A DNA stretch of 7,620 nt. Source: Acidobacteriota bacterium (lineage in GTDB: Bacteria > Acidobacteriota > Terriglobia > Terriglobales > Acidobacteriaceae). The notes below the pieces were generated by a model. The model had not been told where the DNA came from. It saw only the letters and a program-made list of their open reading frames with translations, and ran no database searches. Shown piece after piece: positions 6,880-7,620 of the stretch. The stretch spans positions 1 to 7,620 of the forward strand of contig JAEZPW010000398.1 of NCBI GenBank assembly GCA_023441255.1, given 5' to 3'. Every line of letters starts with the position of its first letter. Position 1 is the first letter of the stretch. The position numbers were made by a program, and so were the translations under genes.

Positions 6880-7048
6880 CATCACTGCGCATACTCCGGG
6901 AACGAAGCGAGCCGAAGAGTGGACGTATGAGGGCAAGAAGGAGCCTGGCCGCGAGGGCCAGGGGAGGACCGCGCGGGACGCGACCAGCGTGGATCCGAAG
7001 TCGCGCGAGCCGATCGATCCGCGTATGCCCAACCTTCCGCCGCCATAG
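6860..7048 (+). CDS. small hydrophilic protein of unknown function in hydrogenase operon
   Basis: I do not recognise this 62-residue protein. It is rich in Pro, Lys, Arg, Glu and Gly, has no cysteine, no signal peptide and no hydrophobic stretch, and ends in NLPPP; it looks largely disordered. It overlaps the end of the NifU-like gene by 20 bases in another frame, has a good ribosome site (GAGGAG ending 7 bases before its ATG), and its stop is 11 bases before the next start. The tight packing and ribosome site support it being real. It may be an assembly partner or linker for the hydrogenase, but that is inferred from position only. Confidence 0.6.
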   Translation: MKNPPPDITAHTPGTKRAEEWTYEGKKEPGREGQGRTARDATSVDPKSREPIDPRMPNLPPP

Positions 7049-7059
7049 GTGAACGGTCG

Positions 7060-7620
7060 ATGGATACCGTTACGAACAGCCCGGGTCGCACAGGGTTGGG
7101 CAAACTCCGGCAGTTCGTGCGCACACCGCGCGAACGCAGAGAGGTGTGCGAGCTGTGCTCTGCTCAACTCGGCGCCGAACACCGGCATGTGCTTGATTTG
7201 GAGAGGCGTCGGGTTGCGTGCGCGTGCGATGCCTGTGCCATCCTCTTCAGCGGCCACGCGAAGCAGCGCTATCGGTGTATTCCGCGCGACGTGCGCTTAC
7301 TGCGTGATTTCGCGATGGACAACCAGGAATGGGATAGCCTGCTCATCCCGATCAATCTTGCATACTTCGTGCACAACAGCGCGTTGGGACACATTGTCGC
7401 GCAGTATCCCAGCCCCGGCGGCGCAATGGAGTCATTGCTGGACCTGGAGTACTGGGGCAGCATCGTTGAACGCAACCCCGTCCTGAACAAGCTGGAACCT
7501 GACGTGGAGGCGCTGCTGGTCAACCGCATTGCCAACCCGCCGCAGTATTACCGCGCGCCCATCGATCAATGTTTTCGGCTGGTGGGAATCATTCGTATGC
7601 ACTGGCGAGGACTCTCAGGG
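7060..7620 (+). CDS. DUF5947-family cysteine-rich protein (3' end beyond window)
   Basis: An open frame of 187 codons from ATG 7060 runs to the window edge without a stop. AGGTGA at 7047-7052 overlaps the previous stop and lies 7 bases upstream of the start. The N-terminal part has CELC (Cys30, Cys33) followed by CACDAC (Cys54, Cys56, Cys59), with His41 and His43 between them and Cys73 after. This looks like a metal knuckle for zinc or an FeS cluster. The later part (about 161-187) contains PPQYYRAPIDQC followed by LVGIIRMHWRGLSG. As far as I recall the family, that lies near its C-terminus, so only a short piece should be missing. DUF5947 genes travel with group 1h hydrogenases; the biochemical role is not established. 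A structural or electron-transfer partner is possible. Confidence 0.8.
   Translation, partial: MDTVTNSPGRTGLGKLRQFVRTPRERREVCELCSAQLGAEHRHVLDLERRRVACACDACAILFSGHAKQRYRCIPRDVRLLRDFAMDNQEWDSLLIPINLAYFVHNSALGHIVAQYPSPGGAMESLLDLEYWGSIVERNPVLNKLEPDVEALLVNRIANPPQYYRAPIDQCFRLVGIIRMHWRGLSG

Noticed and set aside
7049..7486. 145-codon + strand frame beginning at 7049
   Set aside because: It is a shifted reading of the DUF5947 gene; the frame from ATG 7060 has the ribosome site and the conserved cysteine motifs, while this one is a Ser/Arg/Trp-rich jumble.

Overview
The window is one end of a [NiFe]-hydrogenase locus, with every gene on the + strand. The structural subunits look like the group 1h (formerly group 5, 'actinobacterial-type') uptake hydrogenase, the class that aerobic soil bacteria use to oxidise trace atmospheric H2. 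I infer this from the large-subunit motifs, from a small subunit with Cys-x-x-Asp where other NiFe hydrogenases have Cys-x-x-Cys, and from accessory genes (NifU-like, DUF5947) typical of this class. Base composition looks moderately GC-rich (roughly high fifties percent, estimated by eye). With the gene order, this would suit an acidobacterium or another aerobic soil bacterium, but the taxon is an inference.

Layout: (1) 21-3191 is a maturation block, hypC - hypD - GmhA-like SIS isomerase - hypE, with stop/start overlaps of 1-4 bases, so translation is almost certainly coupled. A six-codon remnant at 1-21 may be the end of one more upstream gene. (2) 3192-3320 is the first real gap and carries a small inverted repeat and no convincing promoter. 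(3) 3321-6319 holds hhyS and hhyL, separated by 91 bases containing a strong 13-bp hairpin. The hhyL reading frame is broken by one extra T near 5991-5994; downstream, the next frame carries the conserved C-terminus, including the DPCxxC nickel-binding motif. (4) 6316-7620 is an accessory block: a NifU C-terminal-domain protein lacking the first cysteine of its CxxC motif, a 62-residue hydrophilic protein of unknown function, and the start of a cysteine-rich DUF5947 protein that runs off the window edge.

How they work together: HypE makes the cyanide ligand as a Cys-bound thiocyanate, and the HypC-HypD complex assembles Fe(CN)2CO and delivers it to the HhyL precursor. HhyL then receives nickel and loses a C-terminal tail of about 24 residues, and pairs with HhyS, whose three FeS clusters carry electrons away from the active site. 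The SIS, NifU-like, 62-residue and DUF5947 proteins are co-transcribed by position but have no settled role. HypA, HypB, HypF and the large-subunit endopeptidase are not in the window. No RNA genes, mobile elements or CRISPR arrays were seen. Gene-free stretches are all under 300 bases.
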